Origin: G965230065 sp965230065
Lineage (GTDB): Bacteria; Bacteroidota; Bacteroidia; Cytophagales; Cyclobacteriaceae
Direction of reading: 5' to 3'
Length of the DNA stretch: 64,000 nt
Assembly: GCA_965230065.1 (NCBI GenBank)
Contig: OZ245942.1
Location: 2,356,001 to 2,420,000, forward strand
Below the pieces are notes generated by a model that made no database searches, was not told where the DNA came from, and was given only the letters and a program-made list of their open reading frames with translations. A program made the position numbers and the translations under genes. Shown here in pieces: positions 44,663 through 53,448 of this stretch. The stretch's first letter is position 1, and every line of letters begins with the position of its first letter.

Positions 44663-44791
44663 AACTTAGGGTAAAAAATAATAGCGTTCTCCCCGGATGA
44701 GCGAACTCGAATTCCGGGGTTTCCTGCTTATATGTAGGGGATGCCGCAATAAATGCGGCAAGAGTCTCTTTTTTTGTTTTAACCCTAAGTT
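44663..44791. repeat. Structured element with terminal inverted repeats and two internal hairpins
   Basis: AACTTAGGGT at 44663-44672 pairs perfectly with ACCCTAAGTT at 44782-44791. Inside lie two further hairpins: CCCCGGA (44691-44697) with TCCGGGG (44713-44719), and TGCCGC (44742-44747) with GCGGCA (44755-44760). The arrangement would fold as a three-way junction. It could be a MITE-like element or a structured RNA; no ORF is inside. Confidence 0.5.
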
Positions 44792-44866
44792 AATTTGTCA
44801 GTACATGTAATCTTGTCTCAGTGGAGTCTTTAGCACGAGTTGCTTTTTGGACACATCTCAGTGCCA

Positions 44867-44925
44867 GCGGGGTTACTCGCAGAAAACCCCGCGTGGAGTG
44901 TCCCGCGTGGAATGTCCCGCTTAGA
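44867..44925. repeat. GC-rich dispersed repeat fragment with tandem words
   Basis: GCGGGGTT (44867-44874) and AACCCCGC (44885-44892) form a hairpin, followed by a tandem repeat GTGGAGTGTCCCGC / GTGGAATGTCCCGC. The TGTCCCGC word recurs in the copy at 49547-49610. The remaining bases between 44610 and 45209 not covered by listed elements contain no recognisable gene. Confidence 0.45.
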
Positions 44926-45142
44926 CTAAAAGAGTAATATCAGCATATTAAACTTTGATTTTTTGATAAAATGTAAATCCGTTATTAAAGAAACTTTTGT
45001 GGACTAAAACTTTGTAAACAAAAACCTTATTCCTTTCCGTGATGGGCAATGGAAGGGGAAATAATCTCATGACCCAACCAGGAGCGCCTTGTATGTATTT
45101 TTAGAATAAAGCATTTTATACAAAATATGTGCGATTGCATCT

Positions 45143-45150
45143 TACTTTTG
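45143..45150 (+). promoter_or_regulatory. Candidate -7 box upstream of dapF
   Basis: TACTTTTG fits TAnnTTTG exactly and lies about 60 bases before the dapF start. A matching -33 TTTG was not found. Confidence 0.4.
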
Positions 45151-45209
45151 CCCCCTTCGTTACAGATTATACTTTTCTCATTGTAAATTTGTTGGTAAAG
45201 AAAAAAAAC

Positions 45210-45989
45210 ATGCGTTTTCTCAAATTTTATAAATACCAGGGCACGGGTAACGATTTTGTGATGATTGATAACCGTGAAGCATTTTTTGATACGGAAAATT
45301 ATGCCCTCATCACCCGCCTTTGCCATCGTAAATTTGGCATAGGTGCTGATGGCCTCATCCTGCTTAACCTGCATCCTGAATATGACTTTGAGATGGTGTA
45401 TTTTAACGCAGATGATGCCAGCCTGAGCATGTGTGGCAATGGAAGCCGTTGTGCGGTTCATTTGGCCCGGCACCTGGGTATGATTGGTGATAAATCAACT
45501 TTTCTGGCCCATGATGGCGTACATGAAAGCTTTGAGGAAGACGGGTTGATTTACGTAAAAATGAATGATGTACAGGGGATAGAAGAAGTGGAAAATGGCT
45601 ACTTCCTGAATACCGGAACCCGCCATTATGTCAGGGTAGTGGATAACCTGGAGACTTTTGATGTATTTACCCAGGGCAGGCATATCCGTTACCACCAAGC
45701 CTTCCAGCCAGAGGGCACCAACGCCAGTTTCATAACGTTTCATGGTAATGAAATTAGCATGCGGATTTATGAAAAAGGCGTAGAAAATGAAACATTATCA
45801 TCAGGAACGGGCGTAACGGCCGTAGCACTGGTGGCTGCCACCCTTAAAAACCTGCAAAGCCCGGTGCGGGTGAATACCCGGGGAGGTGAGTTGCAAATTT
45901 CTTTCGAGCCGGGAGAAAAGAATAAATTCAGGAATGTATACATGGCAGGCCCCGCTGAAATGGTTTTTGAGGGCACTGTTTTTGTGTAA
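45210..45989 (+). CDS. dapF: Diaminopimelate epimerase (second catalytic Cys replaced by Ser)
   Basis: DapF interconverts L,L- and meso-diaminopimelate in lysine and peptidoglycan synthesis. A longer frame opens at 45129, but MRFLKFYKYQGTGNDFVMIDN at 45210 is the conserved start, giving about 259 residues. The first catalytic cysteine is present (Cys75, LSMCGNGSR). In the second motif, normally xCGTG, the sequence is ENETLSSGTGVTA: the codons at the site read TCA TCA, so Ser replaces the second cysteine. The rest of the protein looks intact. It is followed 83 bases later by secA. Confidence 0.88.
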   Translation: MRFLKFYKYQGTGNDFVMIDNREAFFDTENYALITRLCHRKFGIGADGLILLNLHPEYDFEMVYFNADDASLSMCGNGSRCAVHLARHLGMIGDKSTFLAHDGVHESFEEDGLIYVKMNDVQGIEEVENGYFLNTGTRHYVRVVDNLETFDVFTQGRHIRYHQAFQPEGTNASFITFHGNEISMRIYEKGVENETLSSGTGVTAVALVAATLKNLQSPVRVNTRGGELQISFEPGEKNKFRNVYMAGPAEMVFEGTVFV

Positions 45990-46072
45990 CAGCCAAAGAA
46001 GTTATATAATACGACTTTACGCCAAAACGGTAATAAGAAATTTAGATATACAACTTAGAAAATACTATTGAA

Positions 46073-49000
46073 ATGTTAGACCTGATTACAAAAGGAATCT
46101 CTAAAGTATTTGGCACCAAATCAGAAAAAGATATAAAACTGGTGCTTCCTTATGTAGAGAAAATCAACCAGGAATATGATAAGCTTTCCAATATCAGCGA
46201 TGACGAGCTGCGGGGCAAAACCCAGGAAGTAAAAGGCCTTATTGATGATTACCTGAAGGATATTGACGAGCAGATTGCCGAACTGCATCAGTACATTGCC
46301 GATAATCCGGATTTAGATATCGATGCCAAAGAAGACACTTTCGGCCAAATTGATAAACTGGAGGAAGACCGGAACGATAAGCTGGAAGATGTGCTGATGG
46401 AAGTGCTTCCGCTTGCTTTTGCGGTTGTAAAAGAAACTGCCCGCCGCTTCAAGGAAAATGAAAGTATCACCGTAACCGCCACCCAGCGCGATAAGGAAAT
46501 AGCAGCCAAACATAAACACGTTACCATTGAGGGGGAAAAGGCCACCTGGCACAACAGTTGGATAGCCGGGGGTACGGAAATTACCTGGGACATGCTGCAT
46601 TACGATGTGCAGTTGATTGGGGGCATGGTACTCCATCAGGGAAAAATTGCCGAGATGGCCACTGGTGAGGGTAAAACACTGGTTGCTACACTTCCGGCTT
46701 ATTTGAATGCCCTCGCCAAACGGGGCGTACATATCATAACCGTAAACGACTACCTGGCCAAACGGGATAGTGAATGGATGGGGCCACTTTTTGAGTTTCA
46801 TGGCCTGAGTGTAGATTGTATAGACAAACACCAGCCCAACTCAGAAGAGCGCCGGAAAGCTTACGCTGCTGACATCACCTACGGTACCAATAACGAATTC
46901 GGTTTCGATTATTTGCGGGATAATATGTCCAGAAGTCCCGAAGACCTGGTGCAGCGCCCTCACCATTTTGCCATGATAGATGAGGTAGACTCCGTGCTTG
47001 TGGATGATGCCCGTACGCCACTCATCATTTCTGGCCCGGTGCCCAAAGGGGATGAACACGAATTTTATGAGTTAAAGCCCCGGATTTCCCGCCTGCACGA
47101 AGCCCAGAAAAAGCTGGTGAGCGAATACCTTAACAAAGCCAAAAAACTGATTGCAGAAGGAAACAATAAAGAAGGAGGGCTGGCACTTTTCCGGGCTTAC
47201 CGGGGGCTTCCCAAATACAAACCGGTGATCAAATATCTGAGTGAAACGGGTATCAAGGCCATCATGCAGAAAACAGAGAATTTCTATTTGCAGGACAACT
47301 CCCGCATGATGCCCGAGGCCGATGAGCCGCTTTACTTCACCATTGACGAAAAATCGAATTCCGTTGACCTTACAGAAAAAGGCATTGACCTGATTACCGA
47401 TGAAGGAGAAGACCCTAAATTCTTCATCATGCCGGATATTGGGGTGGAAATCGCAGAGCTTGAGAACAATAGCGACCTTTCTGACGAAGATAAAGTACAG
47501 CGAAAAGACGAGCTGATTCAGGATTATTCAGTGAAAGCCCAGCGTATCCATACCGTAAACCAACTGCTCAAGGCTTACACCCTGTTTGAGCGGGATACCG
47601 AGTATATCCTGGTAGAGGGAAAGGTAAAAATTGTAGATGAACAAACCGGGCGGGTAATGGAAGGCCGCCGGTATTCAGACGGGTTGCACCAGGCTATTGA
47701 AGCCAAAGAGAATGTGAAAGTAGAAGAGGCTACCCAAACCTACGCTACCATTACTTTGCAGAACTACTTCCGCATGTACCATAAACTTTCGGGGATGACA
47801 GGTACAGCCGAAACCGAAGCCGGTGAATTCTGGGATATTTACAAACTGGATGTGGTGGTTATTCCCACGAACCGCCCCATTGTGCGGGATGACCGGGAAG
47901 ACCTGGTGTACAAAACCATGAAAGAAAAGTTCAATGCTGTGGTGGGCGAAATTCAGGAGCTTACCGGACAGGGACGGCCGGTATTGGTAGGTACAACCTC
48001 TGTAGAAATATCAGAAGTACTGAGTCGTATGCTGGATCTGCGCAAAATCAAGCACCAGGTACTGAATGCCAAGCAACACCAGCGTGAAGCAGAAGTGGTG
48101 GCCGAGGCAGGCAAGCCCTCCACAGTAACCATTGCTACCAACATGGCCGGGCGGGGTACCGATATTAAACTGACACCTGAATCGAAAAAAGCAGGCGGAC
48201 TTGCCATTATTGGTACAGAAAGACACGAATCGCGGCGGGTTGACAGGCAGTTGCGCGGACGTTCCGGACGACAGGGAGACCCCGGGGCTTCACAGTTTTT
48301 TGTATCACTGGAAGATAATCTGATGCGTTTGTTTGGCTCTGACCGCATTGCCCGCCTTATGGATAGAATGGGACTGGAAGAAGGTGAAGTTATCCAGCAT
48401 TCAATGATTACAAAATCTATTGAAAGGGCGCAGAAAAAAGTGGAAGAAAACAACTTTGCTATTAGGAAACGCTTGCTGGAATACGACAACGTGATGAACC
48501 AGCAGCGGGAAGTTATCTACCGCCGAAGAAAAAATGCCTTGTATGGAGAGCGGTTGCCGCTTGATATCATGAACATGATTTATGAAACCAGCGAAGATAC
48601 CGTACTCAATACCAAAGGTGTAGGCAATTTCGAGAGTTTCAGGCTTACAGTATTGAGTTCATTGGGCATTGATTTCCAAATTGAACAGGAAGAATTTGAT
48701 AAAATGAGTGAAGCGGCCCTGACAGAAAAGCTGTACCAGGAGGCTTATCAACATTATCAGCAAAAGAATCAGGCGATTGCCAGGCAGGCGCTTCCAGTTA
48801 TGAAGAATATTGCCCTTACCCGGGGGGCTACTGTAAAAGAAATTTTGGTTCCTTTTACCGATGGCAAAAAACAAATTGGTGTAGCCACCGATCTCGAGGA
48901 ATGCATCGCTTCAGAAGGCAAAACATTGATACAAGCCATGGAAAAATCCATTACCCTGGCCATTATTGACCAAAACTGGAAAGAACACTTACGCGAGATG

Positions 49001-49444
49001 GATGATTTGAAGCAGTCGGTACAGAGTGCTGTGTATGAGCAAAAAGATCCGCTCCTGATCTATAAATTTGAGGCGTTTGAGCTATTCAAGCGGTTTATTG
49101 CCAAAGTAAATGAAGAAACTGTTTCTTTCCTCACAAAAGCAGGCATTCCCATACAGGAGCCAGAGAAGATGCAGGAGGCCCGACAAGTACGGAATGACCG
49201 GCAAAAGCTTAAAGAATCTAAAGAAGATGTAAATTCTGCATTGAACAGCCAGGCAAAGGCAGCAGCCAACACCAACCGTCCGCCGGCCGAACCGGTAAAA
49301 CCTGCTGCCACTCAGAAAATTGCCGGCAGAAACGAGCGGGTAAACGTGCAGTACGCTGACGGAAGCGTTAAGAAGAATGTAAAGTTTAAGACTGTGGAAG
49401 AAGATATCATAAATAACAAATGCGTGATTGTGGAAGATGAATAA
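46073..49444 (+). CDS. secA: Protein translocase ATPase SecA
   Basis: SecA drives secreted proteins through the SecYEG channel. The 1123-residue protein has the DEAD-motor features: Walker A ATGEGKT at residues 196-202, VNDYLAKRD, the FGFDYLRDN block, and DEVDSVLVDDARTPLIISG. Long insertions, for example between about 325 and 480, make it longer than E. coli SecA (901), as in other Bacteroidota. The C-terminus (KTVEEDIINNKCVIVEDE) lacks the zinc-binding cysteine motif of proteobacterial SecA. It is a single gene between dapF and a repeat-rich spacer. Confidence 0.97.
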   Translation: MLDLITKGISKVFGTKSEKDIKLVLPYVEKINQEYDKLSNISDDELRGKTQEVKGLIDDYLKDIDEQIAELHQYIADNPDLDIDAKEDTFGQIDKLEEDRNDKLEDVLMEVLPLAFAVVKETARRFKENESITVTATQRDKEIAAKHKHVTIEGEKATWHNSWIAGGTEITWDMLHYDVQLIGGMVLHQGKIAEMATGEGKTLVATLPAYLNALAKRGVHIITVNDYLAKRDSEWMGPLFEFHGLSVDCIDKHQPNSEERRKAYAADITYGTNNEFGFDYLRDNMSRSPEDLVQRPHHFAMIDEVDSVLVDDARTPLIISGPVPKGDEHEFYELKPRISRLHEAQKKLVSEYLNKAKKLIAEGNNKEGGLALFRAYRGLPKYKPVIKYLSETGIKAIMQKTENFYLQDNSRMMPEADEPLYFTIDEKSNSVDLTEKGIDLITDEGEDPKFFIMPDIGVEIAELENNSDLSDEDKVQRKDELIQDYSVKAQRIHTVNQLLKAYTLFERDTEYILVEGKVKIVDEQTGRVMEGRRYSDGLHQAIEAKENVKVEEATQTYATITLQNYFRMYHKLSGMTGTAETEAGEFWDIYKLDVVVIPTNRPIVRDDREDLVYKTMKEKFNAVVGEIQELTGQGRPVLVGTTSVEISEVLSRMLDLRKIKHQVLNAKQHQREAEVVAEAGKPSTVTIATNMAGRGTDIKLTPESKKAGGLAIIGTERHESRRVDRQLRGRSGRQGDPGASQFFVSLEDNLMRLFGSDRIARLMDRMGLEEGEVIQHSMITKSIERAQKKVEENNFAIRKRLLEYDNVMNQQREVIYRRRKNALYGERLPLDIMNMIYETSEDTVLNTKGVGNFESFRLTVLSSLGIDFQIEQEEFDKMSEAALTEKLYQEAYQHYQQKNQAIARQALPVMKNIALTRGATVKEILVPFTDGKKQIGVATDLEECIASEGKTLIQAMEKSITLAIIDQNWKEHLREMDDLKQSVQSAVYEQKDPLLIYKFEAFELFKRFIAKVNEETVSFLTKAGIPIQEPEKMQEARQVRNDRQKLKESKEDVNSALNSQAKAAANTNRPPAEPVKPAATQKIAGRNERVNVQYADGSVKKNVKFKTVEEDIINNKCVIVEDE

Positions 49445-49515
49445 ACATTACTCCACCTTCCTGATAAGAGATGCTGTGTACATTAACAATTAAGTTTCTA
49501 ATAATCTCTGATTTT

Positions 49516-49610
49516 CAGCGCGTTGGACTGGGAGGCCCCGCCTGAAAGTTTAGCGGGCGGGCGCTGGATTTTGTGCGTTGAAGTATGGGATGTCCCGCAT
49601 TAAACTTTCC
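49516..49610 (+). repeat. GC-rich dispersed repeat, copy 2 (with hairpins)
   Basis: CAGCGC (49516-49521) pairs with GCGCTG (49561-49566), enclosing a smaller CCCCGC/GCGGG hairpin. Bases 49547-49610 align with the minus strand of 12699-12759 at about 47 of 64 positions, and share the TGTCCCGC word with 44870-44925. The element lies in the 247-base spacer after secA, which has no gene. Confidence 0.6.
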
Positions 49611-49691
49611 ACGACCCGGTTCGCTACGCGCTCATCAATGACGGCAGATTTGGACGCTAATCAGATACGGAAACTTCGGAGTTCGTATAAT

Positions 49692-49964
49692 TTATACCAA
49701 CACATACCGGTGCGGACGATTTTCAATTCTTTTGATGAGGTTGCGGGCTTCCAGGTCCAGTTTTACGGTTTCTACATACCAGCTTACCGAGCCGTCAAAT
49801 TTGCCGTTTAGTTTTTCTTTGATGTCGGCTACCATTTCTTTGTAAGAGGGTTTGCCTTGTTGCAAAGCTTCCAGAATGCTGGAGCGAATGGTGTCGTATT
49901 TCGCTTTGCTAATGTTTACGCCATTTTTTCCTTCGGGGTGGAGGGTAAGAATTTTTTCTTCCAT
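49692..49964 (-). CDS. Small conserved protein, possibly DUF6958
   Basis: The frame opens at 49976, but the ATG at 49964 (MEEKILTLHPEGKNGVNISKAKYD) is the better start, giving about 90 residues. The body reads as a winged-helix-like small domain (IRSSILEAL, YKEMVADIKEKLNGKFDGSVSWYVETVKLDLEARNLIKRI). I recall similar proteins as DUF6958, but this is uncertain. The helical pattern and size could fit a DNA-binding or regulatory protein. It is convergent with secA and divergent from dtd. Confidence 0.6.
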   Translation of the reverse strand: MEEKILTLHPEGKNGVNISKAKYDTIRSSILEALQQGKPSYKEMVADIKEKLNGKFDGSVSWYVETVKLDLEARNLIKRIENRPHRYVLV

Positions 49965-50081
49965 GATGTTTAGCATTTACAAAGATGAGAAATATATTCA
50001 AACCATTGTTTAATACGACAAATATGAAAAACGAGGGTGACAAGTTTTGTCAAAAAAGAAAAACCTTCTAAAAAACAAAAT

Positions 50082-50534
50082 ATGATTGCAGTTATTCAGC
50101 GTGTATCCCGGGCTTCCGTTACAATTGATAACCAAATGAATGGTGAAATCGATACAGGACTTATGATTTTATTAGGAATAGAAGATGCAGATACCAAAGA
50201 AGATATTGATTGGCTGAGCCGGAAAATCGTCAATCTCCGCATTTTTGATGACGAACAAGGTGTAATGAACCGCAGTTTGTCAGATGTAGATGGCGACCTG
50301 CTCATTGTGAGTCAGTTTACCCTGCATGCCAGCACCAAAAAAGGCAACCGTCCTTCTTATATTAAAGCTGCCAAGCCTGATGTGGCCATTCCTTTGTACG
50401 AAAAATTCATTATTACTTGCGAAGGCTTGCTCAACAAAAAAGTGGCTACCGGAGAGTTTGGTTCCAATATGCAGGTAGCTCTGGTGAATGACGGCCCGGT
50501 CACGATTATTGTTGATACGAAGGATAAGAAGTAG
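50082..50534 (+). CDS. dtd: D-aminoacyl-tRNA deacylase
   Basis: DTD removes D-amino acids from mischarged tRNAs. The frame opens at 50037, but the ATG at 50082 gives MIAVIQRVSRASVTI, the conserved family start, and a normal 150-residue product. The signature motifs SQFTLHASTKKGNRPSY and NDGPVTIIVDT, with the Gly-Pro cis peptide, are present. It is a housekeeping gene with no close partner here. Confidence 0.95.
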   Translation: MIAVIQRVSRASVTIDNQMNGEIDTGLMILLGIEDADTKEDIDWLSRKIVNLRIFDDEQGVMNRSLSDVDGDLLIVSQFTLHASTKKGNRPSYIKAAKPDVAIPLYEKFIITCEGLLNKKVATGEFGSNMQVALVNDGPVTIIVDTKDKK

Positions 50535-50619
50535 AGTGCATTTACTCGATGCAATACTAAGATATCTCTCTCTTATGAATTAAAAAAAATGTAACAGTGT
50601 TGAGCTTTTCTTCGTTTCT

Positions 50620-50643
50620 TTATTTAAGAATTTGCTTAAATAA
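50620..50643 (+). promoter_or_regulatory. Operator-like dyad upstream of the mercury operon
   Basis: TTATTTAAG (50620-50628) and CTTAAATAA (50635-50643) are perfect inverted arms separated by six bases, ending seven bases before the regulator ATG. ArsR-type repressors bind such A+T-rich dyads over the promoter, so this is a likely autoregulatory site. Confidence 0.65.
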
Positions 50644-50649
50644 GAAATT

Positions 50650-51024
50650 ATGAAACAACATTGTATACGAGTATTTGCGGATCAACGACAAATCCAACGT
50701 TGTGAGCAAAGAATTGATCATGTAGATGCTTCTATTACCGGATTATCCCGAGCACTAAGCCTTGCTGGAAATGAGGTGCGGTTAAAAATCTTATTCCTGC
50801 TTTTTGAAGAGCAGGAACTTTGCGTTTGCGACCTGAGTGATATTCTGAAAATGAACATTGCAGCAGTATCTCAGCATCTAAGAAAACTAAAAGATGGCAA
50901 AATAGTGCATTTTAAGAAAGTTGGGCAAACTATTTTTTATAGTTTAAATCCTGACTATGCCCAGTTGTTTCAAATATTTTTTGAGTTGATTGCTGACAAT
51001 AAAAAAATAGAGGGGGTAACATGA
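50650..51024 (+). CDS. ArsR family metal-responsive repressor
   Basis: This 124-residue winged-helix repressor has the recognition helix region ELCVCDLSDILKMNIAAVSQHLRKLKDGKIV. The Cys58-x-Cys60 pair (LCVC) is the metal-sensing motif of ArsR proteins. Two further cysteines are at residues 5 and 18. It overlaps merTP by four bases and, with the operator dyad just upstream, should control the mercury uptake genes. ArsR-type rather than MerR-type control of a mercury operon is known in some Bacteroidota. Confidence 0.9.
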   Translation: MKQHCIRVFADQRQIQRCEQRIDHVDASITGLSRALSLAGNEVRLKILFLLFEEQELCVCDLSDILKMNIAAVSQHLRKLKDGKIVHFKKVGQTIFYSLNPDYAQLFQIFFELIADNKKIEGVT

Positions 51025-51632
51025 AACCGAAGAATAACTCTTTAGCGGGAATTGGTTTATTAACAGCGATTACAGCCTCTCTTTGTTGTGTTACACCTGT
51101 ATTAGCTTTTATTGCAGGAGCAAGTGGTGTAGCTGCAACATTTTCTTGGCTTGAACCTTTCCGTTCCTACCTTATTGGGCTGACTGCTCTAATATTAGGT
51201 TTTGCATGGTATCAGAAGTTAAAACCTAGATTAGCAGAAAGGGTAGCTTGTGCATGTGAAGATGATAAACAACCTTCTTTTTGGCAATCTAAAAGGTTGT
51301 TGGCTATTGTAACATTGATTACTGTGGTTTTAATTTTATTTCCAGTTTATTCCAACACCTTTTTCCCTGATAGTGAAAAACAGGTTATCGCCATTCAGGA
51401 ATCTAATATTCAAGAAGTGAAAAGGTCTATTAAAGGTATGACCTGTACGGGATGTGAAGAACACGTTAAACATACCGCTTTGCAACTGGATGGAGTGCTT
51501 GAGGCCAGAGCTTCTTATAAAGAAGGAACGACACACATAAAATTTGATCAGGGTACTATCAATGTTGATGAGATCGCCAAAGTTGTTGAAAAAGAGACGG
51601 GATATACAGTGATGAACAAGCAAAAGCTTTAA
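51021..51632 (+). CDS. merTP: MerT-MerP fusion mercuric transporter
   Basis: This 203-residue fusion imports Hg(II). The N-terminal MerT part has a membrane helix with the vicinal Cys22-Cys23 (SLCCVTPV), a second cysteine pair Cys77 and Cys79 (VACACE), and further helices. A periplasmic or cytosolic linker leads to a MerP-like HMA domain with Cys142-x-x-Cys145 (GMTCTGCEEH). The gene overlaps the regulator and is followed by a GDCCVxC protein. No mercuric reductase (merA) or lyase (merB) gene is seen in the window. Confidence 0.93.
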   Translation: MKPKNNSLAGIGLLTAITASLCCVTPVLAFIAGASGVAATFSWLEPFRSYLIGLTALILGFAWYQKLKPRLAERVACACEDDKQPSFWQSKRLLAIVTLITVVLILFPVYSNTFFPDSEKQVIAIQESNIQEVKRSIKGMTCTGCEEHVKHTALQLDGVLEARASYKEGTTHIKFDQGTINVDEIAKVVEKETGYTVMNKQKL

Positions 51633-51634
51633 TC

Positions 51635-51850
51635 ATGGAAAAAGAAATTATCTTAGCATCTACCATTACCTGCCCTCATTGTGGACACCAAGAACAGGAA
51701 ACCATGCCCACAGATGCTTGTGAGTATTTTTATGCATGCACAAGCTGTAAGGCATTATTAAAACCTAAAACAGGCGACTGCTGTGTTTTTTGCTCATATG
51801 GATCGATAAAATGCCCCCCGGTACAAAAAAATGGCTTAAGTTGCTGTTGA
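51635..51850 (+). CDS. GDCCVxC-domain protein
   Basis: This 71-residue cysteine-rich protein has the motif GDCCVFC (48-53) plus CPHCG, CTSCK and a C-terminal Cys-Cys pair, eleven cysteines in all. Such proteins accompany MerTP operons and are thought to bind or pass mercury, although the exact role is not known. It starts two bases after merTP and completes this three-gene unit. Confidence 0.9.
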   Translation: MEKEIILASTITCPHCGHQEQETMPTDACEYFYACTSCKALLKPKTGDCCVFCSYGSIKCPPVQKNGLSCC

Positions 51851-51885
51851 AGAGATTTCCTTTAAAAATCAGGTAAGGCTGAGTA

Positions 51886-52563
51886 TCAGAACAATACCCC
51901 AACGTTCAATGAAAAGAATTCCTGGTCGCCAACACCAACCTTAATGTTATCAAGCCAGTCTGTATTTGTACCATTATTGGCCGCCCAGGAGCTGACAAGT
52001 GAGCGGGTATATCGTGCCTCTAAAAACATACGCAGTTTAGGGGTCAAATGAAATTCGTTACCAATTCCCACTGTGTATCCAATATGATACCTGAAAGCTG
52101 TAATGTTACCGATGGTATTATCAAAAAAACTGTAAGTTACAGTACTATACTGATAAGAAGGGTCAGCCGCTGTTAGTTTCCCCTTCAATAAAAAAGCATT
52201 ATGTAAACCCAGCATAGGATAAAACTTGATATTTCCATTGCCAAATTCATAACTTACAGTGAGAGGAATATCAAGATACTTTGACCTTTCATCTATTACA
52301 TGATTTTCATCTACATCAATGCTTCTTCCTGAATATAACACATACCCATTCAGGCTTAATCGGTCAGTTAATCCGTATTTGAGCTTTGCACCAAAATTGT
52401 AGGTTGTTTCATAGCTTGAATGATCAACAACCTTGCCTCCCACCCAACCAGTTAGATTTAACCCAACCGTAGGCCCAGCCCAAAACTTTTTTTCGGTTAC
52501 GTCCTGAGCATAAATTGTAGAAAAGGAAAAAAGCAAAAAGGAGAGGAAACAAAGCGTTTTCAT
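51886..52563 (-). CDS. Outer membrane beta-barrel protein
   Basis: This 225-residue protein has a signal peptide (MKTLCFLSFLLFSFSTIYAQ) and an OMP-b-brl pattern of strands (FWAGPTVGLNLTGWVGG, LKYGLTDRLSLNGYVLYSG, FYPMLGLHNAFLLKG) with a final FSLNVGVLF. It resembles small Bacteroidota outer membrane proteins of unknown ligand. It is convergent with the mercury operon but the coordinates give no functional link. Confidence 0.8.
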   Translation of the reverse strand: MKTLCFLSFLLFSFSTIYAQDVTEKKFWAGPTVGLNLTGWVGGKVVDHSSYETTYNFGAKLKYGLTDRLSLNGYVLYSGRSIDVDENHVIDERSKYLDIPLTVSYEFGNGNIKFYPMLGLHNAFLLKGKLTAADPSYQYSTVTYSFFDNTIGNITAFRYHIGYTVGIGNEFHLTPKLRMFLEARYTRSLVSSWAANNGTNTDWLDNIKVGVGDQEFFSLNVGVLF

Positions 52564-52672
52564 GATGCAGATTTTTTAGGTTATTATGTATGAAAACGCA
52601 GTGATTACTTAAATATTTTTTCTGCCTAAAAATTTAAATTCAAATAAAAAATCAATTTTTAGCATGATATAC

Positions 52673-53443
52673 TCATTTTTTCTTCTGTGCAAAAAGCCAG
52701 AGCAGGAATTCAGGCTCGCTATAGGCATTGTCCCAACTGTTGTGCCCTACGCCGGGATATTCGGTATATTTTGGGTCGCCTCCTGCTTCTTTTAAAGCTG
52801 CTACCATAGCACGTGAGAGCTCGGCAGGCACCACTTTGTCATCCGATCCGTGAAAAACCCACAGGGGTATGTCTTTGATGATGCCTGCTTTGCTCAGGTC
52901 ACCCCCTCCGCATACCGGGGCAGCAGCGGCAAACAAATTAGGCTTGCGCATGCAAATGTCAAAAGTGCCGAAACCACCCATAGAAAGGCCGGTAATGTAC
53001 AAGCGTTTTTCATCAATATTATACTTTTCCATCAACTGATCCAGCGTTTCCATCACAAGTTGCATATCACGGCTCATTTTACTTCGTAATTGAATTTTTT
53101 CGGCTTCCTTGGAAAACTTAATATTGGCCCAACTTTTTTTAATGGGACATTGTGGTGCTATTACGAAGCAGGGATATTTTTCCATCGCTGCATCAGTAGC
53201 ATAAAGGGCTGTTCCGTGCGTGAGTTGTGCCGTATTGTCGTTGCCCCGCTCCCCGGCCCCATGCAGAAAAACTACTACAGGATAGGCCTGGTTTTCGTCG
53301 TAATTTTTTGGTTTTAACAAACGATATAAGAGGGTATCTGAGGAATTGTTGATATACGTTTGTGGCTCATACCGCTCTTTGCTTTGTTGGGCAAATCCGG
53401 CAGAATACATTAGTAAAAACAGGCAACATAGTATGGTTTTCAT
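52673..53443 (-). CDS. Secreted alpha/beta-hydrolase (esterase or prolyl-oligopeptidase family)
   Basis: This roughly 256-residue protein has a signal peptide (MKTILCCLFLLMYSAGFAQ); the GTG at 53449 is a less likely start. The hydrolase features are VVFLHGAGERG (oxyanion region), the nucleophile GLSMGGFGTFD, Asp in HGSDDKVVP and His in GVGHNSWD. It probably acts on an ester in the periplasm. The gene follows a cytoplasmic protein of unknown function on the same strand with a five-base gap. Confidence 0.85.
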   Translation of the reverse strand: MKTILCCLFLLMYSAGFAQQSKERYEPQTYINNSSDTLLYRLLKPKNYDENQAYPVVVFLHGAGERGNDNTAQLTHGTALYATDAAMEKYPCFVIAPQCPIKKSWANIKFSKEAEKIQLRSKMSRDMQLVMETLDQLMEKYNIDEKRLYITGLSMGGFGTFDICMRKPNLFAAAAPVCGGGDLSKAGIIKDIPLWVFHGSDDKVVPAELSRAMVAALKEAGGDPKYTEYPGVGHNSWDNAYSEPEFLLWLFAQKKK

Positions 53444-53448
53444 GGTCA

